Origin: Arthrobacter crystallopoietes
GTDB taxonomy: Bacteria; Actinomycetota; Actinomycetes; Actinomycetales; Micrococcaceae
Direction of reading: 5' to 3'
Length of the DNA: 64,000 bases
Assembly: GCF_002849715.1 (NCBI RefSeq)
Contig: NZ_CP018863.1
Span: 558,001-622,000, forward strand
Positions 1-11,011 of the stretch are shown in pieces. The notes under the pieces were generated by a model. The model was not told the DNA's origin. It ran no database searches and saw nothing but the letters and a program-made list of their open reading frames with translations. A program made the translations under genes and the position numbers. Every line of letters starts with the position of its first letter. The stretch's first letter is position 1.

Positions 1-658
1 ACTGGTCCCATGGGATTGTCCAGCCCAGATCGTCGAAAAGATGACTTAGCAGTATCGCGGTGAAGCCCCAGACAATGACGTTATGGACCAGGAAGCCGGG
101 GCTCTTGAAAACCTGTCCTTCCCGCCGGACAACTGTCGTACGCCGGTTGGCGGGATTAAGCAGGTCGGCCACGGGCACCCGGAAGACCTGGGCAGACTCG
201 GCGAAGTCGACCACGGCTACCGGCGACGGCGCGGACCACCAGGCCACTACTGGGGTGACCAGAAAATTGCTGACCGACAGCGGAATCTCCGGCAGCACAC
301 CAAGCACTTCCACTCCGGTGGCATCGAGCCCCGTTTCCTCCACTGCTTCACGCAGGGCCGCGGCAATCGGCCCGTCGTCTTCGGGGTCGATTCCGCCGCC
401 GGGAAACGCTACCTGTCCGGGGTGGGAGGACAAGGTGGTTGCCCGTTCCACGAACAGTACGTCCAGGTCATCGGGGACAGCCGACTCATGGAATTGGGAT
501 GGCGTGCTGTCCAGCGCCCCGAACAACAGCAGGACCGCTGCCGCCCGGGATTCCTCGTCGTCGAGCTCGACGTTGTACCAGCCCTCACGGTCCCGTACGG
601 ACAGCCGCTCTTCCATGGGGACGTTCAGAAGCTGCTGCAGATCGGACTTCGCGCTCAT
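1..658 (-). CDS. Nudix hydrolase, CoA pyrophosphatase type (C-terminus cut by window edge)
   Basis: Predicted to cleave the pyrophosphate of CoA or its oxidised derivatives. About 219 codons are present and the frame is still open at base 1, so the C-terminus is missing. Around residues 78-112 it carries the CoA-Nudix signature [13 protein letters not shown], followed directly by a Nudix box ending REAVEETGL, whose glutamates bind the catalytic metal. The ATG overlaps the TGA of nth by 4 bases (ATGA), so the two are translationally coupled. M. tuberculosis has a similar MarP/Nudix/nth/crp neighbourhood. The family call is firm; the substrate is inferred from the signature. Confidence 0.88.
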   Translation of the reverse strand, partial: MSAKSDLQQLLNVPMEERLSVRDREGWYNVELDDEESRAAAVLLLFGALDSTPSQFHESAVPDDLDVLFVERATTLSSHPGQVAFPGGGIDPEDDGPIAAALREAVEETGLDATGVEVLGVLPEIPLSVSNFLVTPVVAWWSAPSPVAVVDFAESAQVFRVPVADLLNPANRRTTVVRREGQVFKSPGFLVHNVIVWGFTAILLSHLFDDLGWTIPWDQ

Positions 659-1455
659 GCATCCAGCTTAAAGCCGGCCGCGCGCAGTTCCGCACGGCTC
701 TCGCCGGCCCGCATCCTGGCCAGCAGCTCCTCGCGCCCGGGGGCAAGTTCATATTTGAGCAGCTTGGCCGCCTTGTCCGGGTCGACTTCGCCTTCCCCGA
801 AGGACGGACAAAGCGCCGCTACCGGGCAGACACCGCAGGCTGGCTTGCGTGCATGGCAGATCCGCCGGCCGTGGAAAATGACGCGATGCGAAACCATCGT
901 CCAGTCTTTGGGTTCGAAAAGCTCTGCAACATCGAACTCGACCTTGACCGCGTCGGTGGCATCGGTCCAGCCGAAACGGCGGGCCAGCCGGCCGAAGTGA
1001 GTGTCCACGCTGATGCCGGGAACGCCGAAGGCATTGGCCAGCACGACGTTTGCCGTTTTCCTCCCGACACCTGGAAGTGTGACCAGGTCTTCCAGCCGGC
1101 CGGGGACTTCGCCGTCGAACTCGTCGACGATCCTGTTGGACAACGCCAGAACGCTGGCCGTCTTGGCCCTGAAGAATCCGGTGGGCCGGAGCATCTCCTG
1201 CAACTCGGCTTCATCAGCTTCGGCCATGGCCCGGGCATCCGGATAACGGGCGAACAACGCGGGCGTCGTGGCATTGATCCGGACGTCAGTCGTCTGGGCC
1301 GAGAGCACCGTGGCAACGAGCAGTTCGAAGGGGTTACGGAAATCCAGTTCCGCAACCGCGTAGGGGTACTGCTCTGCCAGTATCTTGTTGATGCGGCGCG
1401 CGCGGCGTTTGAGGGCCAGCGGGGACTCATCCGGACTGATCTTGCGTCGCGCCAC
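655..1455 (-). CDS. nth: Endonuclease III (DNA glycosylase/AP lyase)
   Basis: Base-excision repair enzyme that removes oxidised pyrimidines and nicks the abasic site. The 266-residue protein has the helix-hairpin-helix LPGVGRKTA containing the catalytic lysine, the catalytic aspartate in SVDTH, and a C-terminal [4Fe-4S] cluster motif C-x6-C-x2-C-x5-C ([17 protein letters not shown]). I chose the GTG giving [11 protein letters not shown] because it lies just downstream of the previous gene's stop. A longer ATG form of 295 residues would overlap that gene by 74 bases and adds a Ser-rich stretch unlike the family. It probably forms one transcript with the membrane protein upstream and the Nudix gene downstream. 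Confidence 0.95.
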   Translation of the reverse strand: MARRKISPDESPLALKRRARRINKILAEQYPYAVAELDFRNPFELLVATVLSAQTTDVRINATTPALFARYPDARAMAEADEAELQEMLRPTGFFRAKTASVLALSNRIVDEFDGEVPGRLEDLVTLPGVGRKTANVVLANAFGVPGISVDTHFGRLARRFGWTDATDAVKVEFDVAELFEPKDWTMVSHRVIFHGRRICHARKPACGVCPVAALCPSFGEGEVDPDKAAKLLKYELAPGREELLARMRAGESRAELRAAGFKLDA

Positions 1456-1468
1456 GGGCCGCTGGCCC

Positions 1469-3178
1469 TTAAGCGCGTTCAATGTTGGTGAGATCCCTGA
1501 GCACGCCAACCCGGCCGTCGGTGTGCTGGACGAGGAACTCATCCCCGCGGTCCTGCAGCGCCAAAATCCAGGCGCCCGGTTCCAGCATGAAGGCTACTTC
1601 ACCCGTGTTTTCGTCGTATGTCGGCCGGGTACGGCCGACGGCGAACCAGAAGGCTTCATAAGTGACATCCTCGTCGGATTCCTCGATGTGATCCCGGGTG
1701 GCGCTGATCGGTTCAGCGGCGTCAAGCCTGGTCCCTTCGGTGCTTGCGCCCGCTACCGAACCCATGGCCGCAGTTTTCGGCATTTCGGACTCGGACCGTC
1801 CTTCGGCCCGGTCTTCGGAGCGTCCGGTCTCGACTGTCTGGGCGGCAGGAGCAGTTTGTGATGCGCTGGGCTGCTCGCCGGCGGATTCGCCGGAAGCAGC
1901 TACCCCGGCGTCCGGCTGCTCCTTGCCGGCATCCGGTCCTCTGGATCCCGCACCGGCGATGCTGTCCGCCTCGGTCACTTCCCCGCGGTCCTGCGGCCGT
2001 GCCGCGTCCTTCGCCGCCCGGGCCGACGAAGCCGCACTCGACTCCTTGGCCGATTGCTTGGCGTCGGCTTCAGCCGTCACCTCGTCGTCGGACATCGGAA
2101 TGCCCACTGCCTCGCCATCGGCGGCGCCGGGGGCCGTGAGATCCTCGTTCCCCGCTGCCTCACCGTTTCGCGCCGATGAAGTTTCTTTCTTCGAGTCTGC
2201 CTTGCCCGCTTCCGCCGCAGCGGCCACACCGGCCACGCCCGCGGCGCCTGTCCCGGCAGGCGCCGCGAAATCAGCGGCGGAACCGGACGGTGCTGCAGCA
2301 CCGGTGCCATGGGGCTGGGAACCGGTCCTCGCCTCACCCGAAACGCCCGTCGGCCCGGCAGCCTCATGCGAGCGGCCCTGCGGCGCAACGCCGGAACGGC
2401 CCTGATCACGAGTTCCCTTGTCTTTGCCTGGAGCACCGGCCCCTGCGTTGGATGCCGTTGCGAATGCTCCGTGGGTGCCGGGGCCGGAAAGGCCGGCAGC
2501 GGCGCCGGACGCGGCACCGGTTGCAGCTGCTGCACCGCCCTTGGTGCCGAGCCCCGTTGAATTGGTGGCCTTCGCCCCCCTTGTCGAAGAACCGGCTGCA
2601 CCCGCCTTCACTGCTGAGCCATTTGTTGCCTGTTCCGTCCCCTGTCCGGCTTCTGCCGTGACCGGTTTGGGCGCTTTGGCCCGGGCCGGAATCGCATCCC
2701 GCGCAATCGGATGTGCCGGCGTTTCGAGCCGCCCTGCAAAATCTGCCCGGAACTGTGGAATCCAGCGTGCGCAAACGGTGGCGGCGAGCAGACCGAGACT
2801 GCCGATGAAGCCGATCGCGGCGCTAAGGCTGAATGCGCTGACCAGCGTCAGGAAGAAGTATCCGGTAGTAAACGAAGCCACTACCGAGGCGAACTGGTCC
2901 ACGGACAGTGAGCCGATGCGCAGCTTTGTCTTCGGTGCCAGCCGGCGGATGATAAACAGCGCCAACACCATGGCCGGCAGCAGAATACTCAGACCAAGGC
3001 GGAAGAGGTTGGAGGAATTCCACTGGTTCAGCCCGATTCCCTGAATGACAGCGGTGGGCAGCACTGAGGCCAGGAACAGCAGCACCACGGACAGTGCCAC
3101 GGCAACGTCCCGCACAGTGAACGGCCCGGCTACTGCCTCGCTGACGCCGTCCGAAGTGGTTACTGCGTGATCTGTCAT
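1469..3178 (-). CDS. Membrane protein with long Ala/Gly/Ser-rich disordered region
   Basis: I recognise no named function. The 569-residue protein starts at the second of two close ATGs, which has GGAG at 7-base spacing. Residues about 20-155 hold four hydrophobic segments. About 300 residues of Ala/Gly/Ser/Thr/Glu-rich low-complexity sequence follow, then a compact C-terminal segment of about 60 residues rich in aromatic and acidic residues (containing YEAFWFAV and [12 protein letters not shown]). That conserved-looking tail suggests a folded cytoplasmic module at the end of a flexible tether. It lies 13 bases upstream of nth on the same strand. A role in envelope or stress biology is only a guess. 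Confidence 0.75.
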   Translation of the reverse strand: MTDHAVTTSDGVSEAVAGPFTVRDVAVALSVVLLFLASVLPTAVIQGIGLNQWNSSNLFRLGLSILLPAMVLALFIIRRLAPKTKLRIGSLSVDQFASVVASFTTGYFFLTLVSAFSLSAAIGFIGSLGLLAATVCARWIPQFRADFAGRLETPAHPIARDAIPARAKAPKPVTAEAGQGTEQATNGSAVKAGAAGSSTRGAKATNSTGLGTKGGAAAATGAASGAAAGLSGPGTHGAFATASNAGAGAPGKDKGTRDQGRSGVAPQGRSHEAAGPTGVSGEARTGSQPHGTGAAAPSGSAADFAAPAGTGAAGVAGVAAAAEAGKADSKKETSSARNGEAAGNEDLTAPGAADGEAVGIPMSDDEVTAEADAKQSAKESSAASSARAAKDAARPQDRGEVTEADSIAGAGSRGPDAGKEQPDAGVAASGESAGEQPSASQTAPAAQTVETGRSEDRAEGRSESEMPKTAAMGSVAGASTEGTRLDAAEPISATRDHIEESDEDVTYEAFWFAVGRTRPTYDENTGEVAFMLEPGAWILALQDRGDEFLVQHTDGRVGVLRDLTNIERA

Positions 3179-3383
3179 AGTCATTCTCCGATCGTCGCGG
3201 CCAAAGCAGGCCTTGGCAGAGCTTGCGCTGGTCTCAGCGTAGTCAAGGAAGTAAGCCATCACTAGCCGAACCGCGGTGTCCGCAGGAGCCGTTCGACACC
3301 CTTTTTCACCGCTCACCGCAGAATTACGTCCTTTTACATCCGAACCTGTGACCCGTGCCACGATGACTAAGCGCAGGGACTAA

Positions 3384-3399
3384 TGTGATGATCAGCACG
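3384..3399 (+). promoter_or_regulatory. Candidate Crp/GlxR box upstream of acsA
   Basis: TGTGA-N6-GCACG, matching the left half of the Crp/GlxR consensus TGTGA-N6-TCACA exactly and three of five bases on the right. It lies about 65 bases before the acsA start, and acetate activation is a known cAMP-receptor target in actinobacteria. The match is imperfect, so this is only a candidate. Confidence 0.35.
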
Positions 3400-3462
3400 A
3401 GTGGCCGCCCGTCCTGGCGGAATGTGCCACGCACAGCCGCAACACCACGAAAGGGTCTTCAT

Positions 3463-5436
<1,974 letters not shown>

Positions 5437-5457
5437 AACCTGCGCACCAGATGCGGC

Positions 5458-5493
5458 GGCGGCGGCCGGCAGGACATCCTGCCGGCCGCCGCC
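5458..5493 (+). terminator. Rho-independent-type hairpin after acsA
   Basis: A perfect 17-bp inverted repeat (arms 5458-5474 and 5477-5493, very GC-rich) 21 bases after the acsA stop, followed by CTTCGTTT rather than a pure T-run. Confidence 0.8.
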
Positions 5494-5571
5494 CTTCGTT
5501 TCGGGGCAGGTCCCGTCGGGAGGCCGTAACGCGGCTCGGGGGCGCGTCCGCCGCTGAGGCATAGTTAAGCC

Positions 5572-6030
5572 ATGACTTCGCAATCCGCCGGTACGGCAGA
5601 CAAGAAAATCCTGGTTCTCAACGGCCCCAACCTGAACCTGCTGGGGACCAGGGAACCCGCCATCTACGGCTCGGCCACACTGGCAGACGTAGAGCAGCTC
5701 GCCGCGCAGACAGCCAAGGCCCACGGACTAGGCACTACCTGCTTCCAGTCCAACCATGAGGGCGAACTCATCGACGCCATCCACGGGGCCCGCGGCACCG
5801 CAGCCGGCATCGTGATCAATCCCGGCGCGTACACCCACACCTCCGTGGCACTACGGGATGCGCTCTCCGGCGTCGAGCTTCCCGTGGTGGAAGTGCACAT
5901 CAGCAACATCCACCGTCGCGAGGAGTTCCGCCACCACTCCTACATCTCCGGTATTGCCCAGGCCGTTATTGCCGGCGCGGGCATCAGCGGCTACAAGTTC
6001 GCGATCGATCTGCTCGCCGAAGCCCTCTAG
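5572..6030 (+). CDS. aroQ: 3-dehydroquinate dehydratase, type II
   Basis: Third step of the shikimate pathway: dehydrates 3-dehydroquinate to 3-dehydroshikimate as a cytoplasmic dodecamer. The 152-residue protein has the family N-terminus [15 protein letters not shown], including the catalytic loop arginine. It also has YGSATL with the loop tyrosine, [20 protein letters not shown], and [18 protein letters not shown] with the catalytic histidine region. There is no clear Shine-Dalgarno; CATAGT lies 6 bases before the ATG, so leaderless translation is possible. A DUF2332 gene follows 8 bases later. Confidence 0.96.
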   Translation: MTSQSAGTADKKILVLNGPNLNLLGTREPAIYGSATLADVEQLAAQTAKAHGLGTTCFQSNHEGELIDAIHGARGTAAGIVINPGAYTHTSVALRDALSGVELPVVEVHISNIHRREEFRHHSYISGIAQAVIAGAGISGYKFAIDLLAEAL

Positions 6031-6038
6031 CCGGCCTG

Positions 6039-7094
6039 ATGGACGCGGGCAGCGGTGCCGGACCGGGAGCTGGCCGGAGTTCCGGAGGCGGCAGCGGCGC
6101 AGTTTCAGGGACGGGTTCGAGTACGGCGGACTGGTACCGCAATTTCAGTCTGTTCGAGGCGCGCGGGCAGTCCGACTGCTATGCGGAGTGGACGCTGGCC
6201 ATCAGCAAGGATCGGCAGCTACTGGCCCTGATCGACGCGCTGCCTTATGCCAAGCGCCAGCCGAACCTTGTCCTCGCCGCGGCCAGGTTCGCCGGTGCCG
6301 GCATCACCCCCTATACGGCATTCCGGCAGTTCATGTTCTCCCGCTGGCCGCAGGTACGCCGGGTCATCCTGAACCGCTCCACGCAGACCAATGAACCGGG
6401 CCGCTGCGCGGTCTTCCTTCCCTCGCTGGCCGGCATCGCCGCGGCCGAAGGCAGACCGCTGGCGCTGCTGGAGGTCGGCGCTTCCGCGGGACTGGTGCTG
6501 TTTCCGGACCGCTACCGTTACCAGTACAACGGCGGCCCTGTCCTTGCGGGGCCGGCCTCGGCCCCGGACTCGCCGGTGCTGAGCTGTGCCGTCACCGGAC
6601 CTGCACCGCTTCCGTCCGAGCTGCCGACGATCAGCTGGCGGGCCGGCATCGACCTGAATCCATTGGACAGCGCGAACGACGACGACGTCGCGTGGCTCCA
6701 AGCGCTGGTCTGGCCGGAACAGGAGTTCAGGCAGCAGCGGCTGCGGTCGGCCCTGGCGATAGCCCGGCAGGATCCCCCGCGGCTGGTCGCCGGCGACCTT
6801 AACCAGCGCCTTGCGGAAGTGGTTGCCGAGGCACCTGCGGAAGCGGCCGTCGTCGTACTTCATTCAGCAGTGCTGGCCTACCTGGCTCCGCCCGAACGGC
6901 GGAAGTTCGCGCAGACAGTGCGGGAGCTTGGCGTGCACTGGCTGTCCAACGAAGGCGCACAGGTGCTGCCGCAACCCGGCGACGGGCCCGAAGGTATCGA
7001 CGCCGACCATGTGCGCGGCAGATTCGTGCTCCGGCACAACGGCCGTCCCGTTGCGCTCACGGGCCCGCACGGCCAGTCATTGGACTGGCTCTAA
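6039..7094 (+). CDS. DUF2332 family protein
   Basis: A 351-residue protein of uncharacterised family DUF2332, recognised from DWYRNFSLFEARGQSDCYAEW near residue 28, LLEVGASAGLVL near 145 and VVVLHSAVLAYL near 275. The glycine-rich LEVGASAG motif resembles the nucleotide-binding loop of Rossmann-type methyltransferases, so an AdoMet- or nucleotide-binding role is possible but unproven. The first 30 residues are Gly/Ser-rich and probably disordered. It is 8 bases after aroQ and probably co-transcribed with it, though no metabolic link is evident. Confidence 0.85.
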   Translation: MDAGSGAGPGAGRSSGGGSGAVSGTGSSTADWYRNFSLFEARGQSDCYAEWTLAISKDRQLLALIDALPYAKRQPNLVLAAARFAGAGITPYTAFRQFMFSRWPQVRRVILNRSTQTNEPGRCAVFLPSLAGIAAAEGRPLALLEVGASAGLVLFPDRYRYQYNGGPVLAGPASAPDSPVLSCAVTGPAPLPSELPTISWRAGIDLNPLDSANDDDVAWLQALVWPEQEFRQQRLRSALAIARQDPPRLVAGDLNQRLAEVVAEAPAEAAVVVLHSAVLAYLAPPERRKFAQTVRELGVHWLSNEGAQVLPQPGDGPEGIDADHVRGRFVLRHNGRPVALTGPHGQSLDWL

Positions 7095-7121
7095 TACCGC
7101 CGGCAGCTTGGGATCCTGGCG

Positions 7122-8309
7122 CTACTTCCGGATGCATTGCCCGGCGGACACCGTCTCCTGGTAGACCATGGCGTTATCGATGACCGGCCGGATTTCGTCC
7201 AGGGACAGCGCGTAGCCTACCGGCACGTCGTCGGTGGCTTTGGCGAAAACGAGACCGGCGATGCGCCCGTCCTGGTCCAGCAGCGGGCCGCCGGAGTTCC
7301 CCTGCTCCACGTCGGCGGCCAGCGTGTAGACCTCCAGTTCCTCCGGGTCAGCGCCATAGATGTTCTGCACCAGTACGGTGGACAGGCCCTGCACTGTGGC
7401 GGGCTGGCTCTGGAAGGGACCGCCGGCCGGGTAGCCCTGGAAGGCGGCCAGCGTGCCGTCGGCCAACTCCTCCCCTACCGGCAGCGGGCGCACGTCCAGG
7501 CCTTCCACGGCCAGCACGGCGATATCGTGGACCGGATCGAAATGCACCACGCGGCCCGGCAGGACCCGGCCGTCCGGGATCTCCACCACGGGCTCGTTCA
7601 CGGACGCCACCACATGGGCGTTGGTCATCACACGGTCCGGCGCGATCACGAAGCCCGAGCCGGTCTGGTTCTGGCCGCACTGGAATGCGGTGCCGGCGAT
7701 CTTCACCACGGATTCGGCGGCCTCGTTCAGTGCGGCCGTATCCGCGCCCGCGTCCGGAACCGGCACCGGGTCGGAGGGCGCCACGCCGTCGATCACCTGG
7801 GGAATGCCGTCCTGGACGGCGATGGACCGAGCCTGCGCCAGCCAGGATTTCACCGGGGCCGGCGTCAGGGAATCGATGGTCTGGATGACCTTCGAACCGG
7901 CGATCTGCTGCGAGACAAACGGCACACCCAGGGCGCTGATGCTGAAGGCCAGCATCGACATCACCAGTGCTGCGACGGCCACGTTGGCGGCTCCGCCCAG
8001 CAGCCGGTCCACCGGTCTCACCGGGGGAAAGTCGAGCCTTCGCCGGATTGCACGGCCGATACCCGAGCCCATGGCGTGGCCCAGGATCACCAGCAGGACC
8101 GCGACGGCGATGATCGCGGTCAGGCGCCAACCAGGGTCCGGTACCCACATGCTCACAAAAGGAACCGACAGGAATGCGGCGATGGCACCAAGGACAAACC
8201 CGACGATGCCGCCCAGCGTCACCAGGAAGCCCTTGCGCAGCCCCCCAACCAGATAGGCGAGCAGGATCAGGATCAGGACAATGTCCAGGATCGTCAGGCC
8301 AAAAAGCAA
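7122..8309 (-). CDS. marP: MarP-type membrane serine protease (CvpA-trypsin fusion)
   Basis: Periplasmic protease needed for acid and oxidative stress resistance in M. tuberculosis. The 395-residue protein has four membrane segments (residues 5-125, colicin V production/CvpA type) and a trypsin-like domain with the triad H232 (MTNAHVV), D262 (HDIAVL) and S339 (QGNSGGPL). C211 and C392 are 181 residues apart, the same separation as the regulatory disulfide Cys214-Cys395 of mycobacterial MarP. The start is TTG with GGAG 5 bases upstream. It is divergent from crp and convergent with the DUF2332 gene. Confidence 0.92.
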   Translation of the reverse strand: MLFGLTILDIVLILILLAYLVGGLRKGFLVTLGGIVGFVLGAIAAFLSVPFVSMWVPDPGWRLTAIIAVAVLLVILGHAMGSGIGRAIRRRLDFPPVRPVDRLLGGAANVAVAALVMSMLAFSISALGVPFVSQQIAGSKVIQTIDSLTPAPVKSWLAQARSIAVQDGIPQVIDGVAPSDPVPVPDAGADTAALNEAAESVVKIAGTAFQCGQNQTGSGFVIAPDRVMTNAHVVASVNEPVVEIPDGRVLPGRVVHFDPVHDIAVLAVEGLDVRPLPVGEELADGTLAAFQGYPAGGPFQSQPATVQGLSTVLVQNIYGADPEELEVYTLAADVEQGNSGGPLLDQDGRIAGLVFAKATDDVPVGYALSLDEIRPVIDNAMVYQETVSAGQCIRK

Positions 8310-8466
8310 GCTGTCTCCATCGGGGCCGGAAGTTTAGGCATTAGTCTAGTATCCGAGGCTGGGAATATGCCGGGCCGCTGCTACGTTCTGCGCTACGGCA
8401 CCTCAGACAACGCTGTCTTCCCATTGCACTGACCACCATTTTCCTCATCCCTAAGCGAAACGCGCC

Positions 8467-8482
8467 TGTGGAAGATGTCACA
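8467..8482 (+). promoter_or_regulatory. Crp/GlxR operator in the crp promoter
   Basis: TGTGG-N6-TCACA, one base from the consensus palindrome TGTGA-N6-TCACA. A TATATA-like -10 lies just downstream (about 8489-8495), so a bound dimer would cover the -35 region. This suggests negative autoregulation of crp, and the site could also influence the divergent marP promoter. Confidence 0.7.
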
Positions 8483-8567
8483 AGTGCTTTATATACGGCA
8501 AAATGGGACGCAGTGCCTAGCTGACGAGCAGCCGGCTGACCGCCGCAAGACTGAAACAGGAGACTCC

Positions 8568-9245
8568 ATGGACATTGAGATATTACGCCGCGCACCGCTT
8601 TTCGCTTCCCTCGACGATGATGTGTTTGCCGCACTGACCGACGAGCTGACCGAAGTGGACCTTTCCCGCGGCGCCTCAGTGTTCCGTGAAGGCGATCAGG
8701 GCGACCAGCTGTATTTCATCGTCTCCGGCAAGATCAAGCTCGGCCGCACCGCTGCCGACGGCCGCGAAAACCTGGTGGCCATCCTCGGCCCGGGCGAGCT
8801 GTTCGGCGAAATGGCACTGTTCGATCCGAGCCCGCGCAGCACCTCGGCCACCGCGGTCTCCGAGACCCGCCTGGCTGGCCTGAAGAACGAAAACCTCCGT
8901 GGCCTGCTCGAAACCCGCCCCGAGGTCTCCGCCCAGCTGCTGCAGGCATTGGCCCGCCGCCTGCGCCGCACAAATGACTCGCTGGCCGACCTGGTCTTCT
9001 CGGACGTTCCCGGCCGCGTGGCCAAGGCCCTGTTGGACCTTGCCGACCGCTTCGGCCGTCCGGCCACGGACGGTGTCCTGGTGGCCCACGAGCTGACCCA
9101 GGAAGAGCTGGCCCAGCTGGTCGGCGCTTCGCGTGAAACCGTCAACAAGGCCCTCGCCGAGTTCGTCCAGCGCGGCTGGCTGCGCCTGGAAGCCCGCGCA
9201 GTGGTCATTCTCGACATCCAGCGGCTGCGCCAGCGCTCCCGCTAA
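8568..9245 (+). CDS. crp: Crp/Fnr-family cAMP-responsive regulator (GlxR/Crp)
   Basis: Global transcription factor of 225 residues. An N-terminal cyclic-nucleotide domain (about residues 8-120) contains the phosphate-binding cassette GELFGEMALFDPSPRST, where the Glu and Arg contact cAMP. A dimerisation helix follows, then a C-terminal winged helix with recognition helix around TQEELAQLVGASRETVNKAL (about 175-195). The ATG has AGGAG at 5-base spacing; a longer upstream frame lacks support. A Crp box about 85 bases upstream points to autoregulation. Two strong hairpins follow the gene. Confidence 0.95.
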   Translation: MDIEILRRAPLFASLDDDVFAALTDELTEVDLSRGASVFREGDQGDQLYFIVSGKIKLGRTAADGRENLVAILGPGELFGEMALFDPSPRSTSATAVSETRLAGLKNENLRGLLETRPEVSAQLLQALARRLRRTNDSLADLVFSDVPGRVAKALLDLADRFGRPATDGVLVAHELTQEELAQLVGASRETVNKALAEFVQRGWLRLEARAVVILDIQRLRQRSR

Positions 9246-9268
9246 ACGCTTACATTCCGCTTCGATTG

Positions 9269-9307
9269 GGGTTTCTGCTTACGGGGGGCAGCCGTAGGCA
9301 GAAACCC
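9269..9307 (+). terminator. Hairpin terminator after crp
   Basis: A 16-bp stem with one G-U pair (9269-9284 with 9292-9307) and a 7-base loop, 23 bases after the crp stop. It is followed by an A-rich rather than T-rich tract. Confidence 0.65.
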
Positions 9308-9330
9308 AAAACGCAGCAAAGCGGAAAAAT

Positions 9331-9374
9331 AACGACGGCGACGCTCACCTTGGAAGGTAAGCGTCGCCGTCGTT
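9331..9374. terminator. Bidirectional terminator between crp and the Nudix gene
   Basis: A 20-bp inverted repeat with a single mismatch (9331-9350 and 9355-9374). On the minus strand it is followed by ATTTTT, so it should terminate the DUF4177-RidA-Nudix operon and back up the crp terminator. Confidence 0.8.
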
Positions 9375-9404
9375 ATCTCTACTGCGGAACTTGTGCTGCG
9401 GAAA

Positions 9405-10340
9405 TTACCGTCCGCGCTGCAGCGAACCGCCTTCGGGGGCGGTGAGGGTCTCGACTTCGAGCATCGGCTCGCCCTCCACCAGAACCAGTTCCGGATGATA
9501 GACGCGCAGCGGCCGCTTGTGGGACAGGTAGGCAATGCAGCCGCGGGCGGAAGCAATCTTTTCGAGAATTGTTTCCACCGCAGGTGAGGAGACCTCGCTG
9601 AGGTTCAGCCCGCGGGTGTCTTCCTGGTCCGCCAGATCCCCGAGTGCGGAGGTGTTCCGCTCTGCAATCACTTTGCCGGCGCAGACCCAGGACGCCCAGA
9701 CACCCTTGCCAGCCAGCAGGCTCGGCTGCTGGCTGACCGGCTGTGCCGCGGCGAAGTACCTTGTATCGAACCGGCGGTGGGCGAAGTCCGGGCTGAGCCA
9801 CCGCGAGAGCGGCTTCAACAGGTCGGTGCGCAGCCCCAGTCCCCAGCGGTCCAGCAGCTGCGGAAAGCTCTTTTCCTGCTCCGCGACCGCCAGGCGTGCG
9901 CGCATCCATTCCTCGCTGTCGCCGCCCTCGACCAGGGATGACTCGTCCTGCCCGGCCAGCAGGATGCCGCTCTCTTCGAACAGTTCCCTGATGGCGGCCA
10001 CCACAAGAGCCCGGGCGTGCTGATGATCTTCCAAGCCCATCAGCTGGGCCCATTTGGCCGCCGACGGCCCGTACCACGGCACCGGCTCGAAGTCCGCCTC
10101 GTCATCGATAGTTCCCCCGGGGAACGCGATGGCGCCCAGCGGCGAACTGCCGGAGCGGTACCCAAGGTAAGTCTGGGTACCCTCCGGGCTGTCGCGGATC
10201 AGGACAACGGACGACGCGTACCGCGGTTTGCGCGGCGTGCGCTCGCCATGGTCGAACCAGCTGCGGGCGGCCTCCAGCTGGTCCGGCGGAAGCCGGAACA
10301 GGCGCTTGGTCTGCCGAAGCGGACTAGCTGAACTCGGCAA
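9405..10340 (-). CDS. Nudix hydrolase, large form (NUDT19-like)
   Basis: A 311-residue hydrolase. AFPGGTIDDEAD around residue 72 begins the Nudix fold. About 40 extra residues then separate it from AIRELFEESGIL (about 117), which supplies the catalytic REx2EE glutamates. A split box of this kind is characteristic of the NUDT19/acyl-CoA Nudix group, so CoA esters are the best substrate guess. The 5' end overlaps ridA by 17 bases. It is the last gene of a DUF4177-ridA-Nudix operon. Confidence 0.85.
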   Translation of the reverse strand: MPSSASPLRQTKRLFRLPPDQLEAARSWFDHGERTPRKPRYASSVVLIRDSPEGTQTYLGYRSGSSPLGAIAFPGGTIDDEADFEPVPWYGPSAAKWAQLMGLEDHQHARALVVAAIRELFEESGILLAGQDESSLVEGGDSEEWMRARLAVAEQEKSFPQLLDRWGLGLRTDLLKPLSRWLSPDFAHRRFDTRYFAAAQPVSQQPSLLAGKGVWASWVCAGKVIAERNTSALGDLADQEDTRGLNLSEVSSPAVETILEKIASARGCIAYLSHKRPLRVYHPELVLVEGEPMLEVETLTAPEGGSLQRGR

Positions 10341-10818
10341 TCAGTTCCACCTCAACCGGAGAGTCGAGCGGCAGAACGGCAACGCCGACGGCGGAACGGG
10401 CATGTGCGCCTGCCTCGCCGAAAACCTTGCCGAGCAGCTCGGAAGCGCCGTTGATGACAGCCGGCTGGCCGGTGAAGTCCGTCTCCGAGGCCACGAACCC
10501 GACTACCTTGACGATCCGTGTGACACGGTCCAGGTCGCCGATGACGCTCTTAACGGCGGCCAGTGCGTTGATGGCGCAAGTGGCAGCGAGCTCTTTGGCC
10601 TGCTCGGCCGAGACAGAACTTGAGACGTTGCCCACTTTGCCCTTGGCGGCCAGTTCACCGTTAACCATCGGCAGCTGGCCGGAGGTGTAGACGTAGTCGC
10701 CGGACACGACGGCGGGCACGTAGGCGGCTACGGGAGCGACCACCTCGGGCAGGGTCAGGCCGAGTTCAGCCAGGCGCTCTTCTACGGCGGAAACGGCGGA
10801 CTGCTGTGGCTGCGTCAT
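10324..10818 (-). CDS. RidA/YjgF-YER057c/UK114 family protein
   Basis: Members hydrolyse reactive enamine/imine intermediates released by PLP enzymes. The 164-residue protein has VYTSGQLPMVNGEL near residue 43, matching the RidA signature, and ends in a typical VEVELIAEF strand. In this longer actinobacterial subgroup the canonical catalytic arginine of true RidA (in an R-x-C/V motif near position 105) is not clearly present, so deaminase activity is uncertain. The ATG lies one base after the TAA of the DUF4177 gene and uses GGGAG inside it as ribosome binding site. Confidence 0.88.
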   Translation of the reverse strand: MTQPQQSAVSAVEERLAELGLTLPEVVAPVAAYVPAVVSGDYVYTSGQLPMVNGELAAKGKVGNVSSSVSAEQAKELAATCAINALAAVKSVIGDLDRVTRIVKVVGFVASETDFTGQPAVINGASELLGKVFGEAGAHARSAVGVAVLPLDSPVEVELIAEFS

Positions 10819-10819
10819 G

Positions 10820-10975
10820 TTACTGCTTCTCCCTCTTCAGGTAGGCAACGAGATTGGTGGAATCGGGTCCGGGAACTACCTGCACGAGCTCCCAGCCGTC
10901 CTCTCCCCATTGGTCCAGAATCTGCTTCGTGGCGTGAATAATGAGCGGAACTGTGGCGTATTCCCATTTGGTCAT
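10820..10975 (-). CDS. DUF4177 small protein
   Basis: A 51-residue protein (MTKWEYATVPL... with WGEDGWELVQVVPG in the middle) matching the short DUF4177 family. The WELV core is its hallmark; function unknown. It has no Shine-Dalgarno and a TACGGT -10 box ends 6 bases before the ATG, so it is probably translated from a leaderless mRNA. It heads the operon with ridA (1-base gap) and the Nudix gene. Its promoter sits back to back with that of the penicillin-binding protein. Confidence 0.85.
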   Translation of the reverse strand: MTKWEYATVPLIIHATKQILDQWGEDGWELVQVVPGPDSTNLVAYLKREKQ

Positions 10976-10981
10976 AAGTCA

Positions 10982-10987
10982 ACCGTA
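10982..10987 (-). promoter_or_regulatory. -10 box for DUF4177-ridA-Nudix operon
   Basis: TACGGT on the minus strand (TANNNT pattern), 6 bases before the ATG. Predicts transcription starting at or beside the start codon. Confidence 0.5.
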
Positions 10988-10998
10988 ACGCGTGCTTG

Positions 10999-11004
10999 TA
11001 AACT
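10999..11004 (+). promoter_or_regulatory. -10 box for the penicillin-binding protein gene
   Basis: TAAACT, 7 bases before the ATG, with no Shine-Dalgarno in between. Consistent with a leaderless mRNA. Confidence 0.55.
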
Positions 11005-11011
11005 AGAGCCC

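Noticed and set aside
5560..5572. Leaderless -10 box for aroQ
   Set aside because: CATAGT/TAGTTA fits the TANNNT pattern poorly, so it was left out of the leaderless set.
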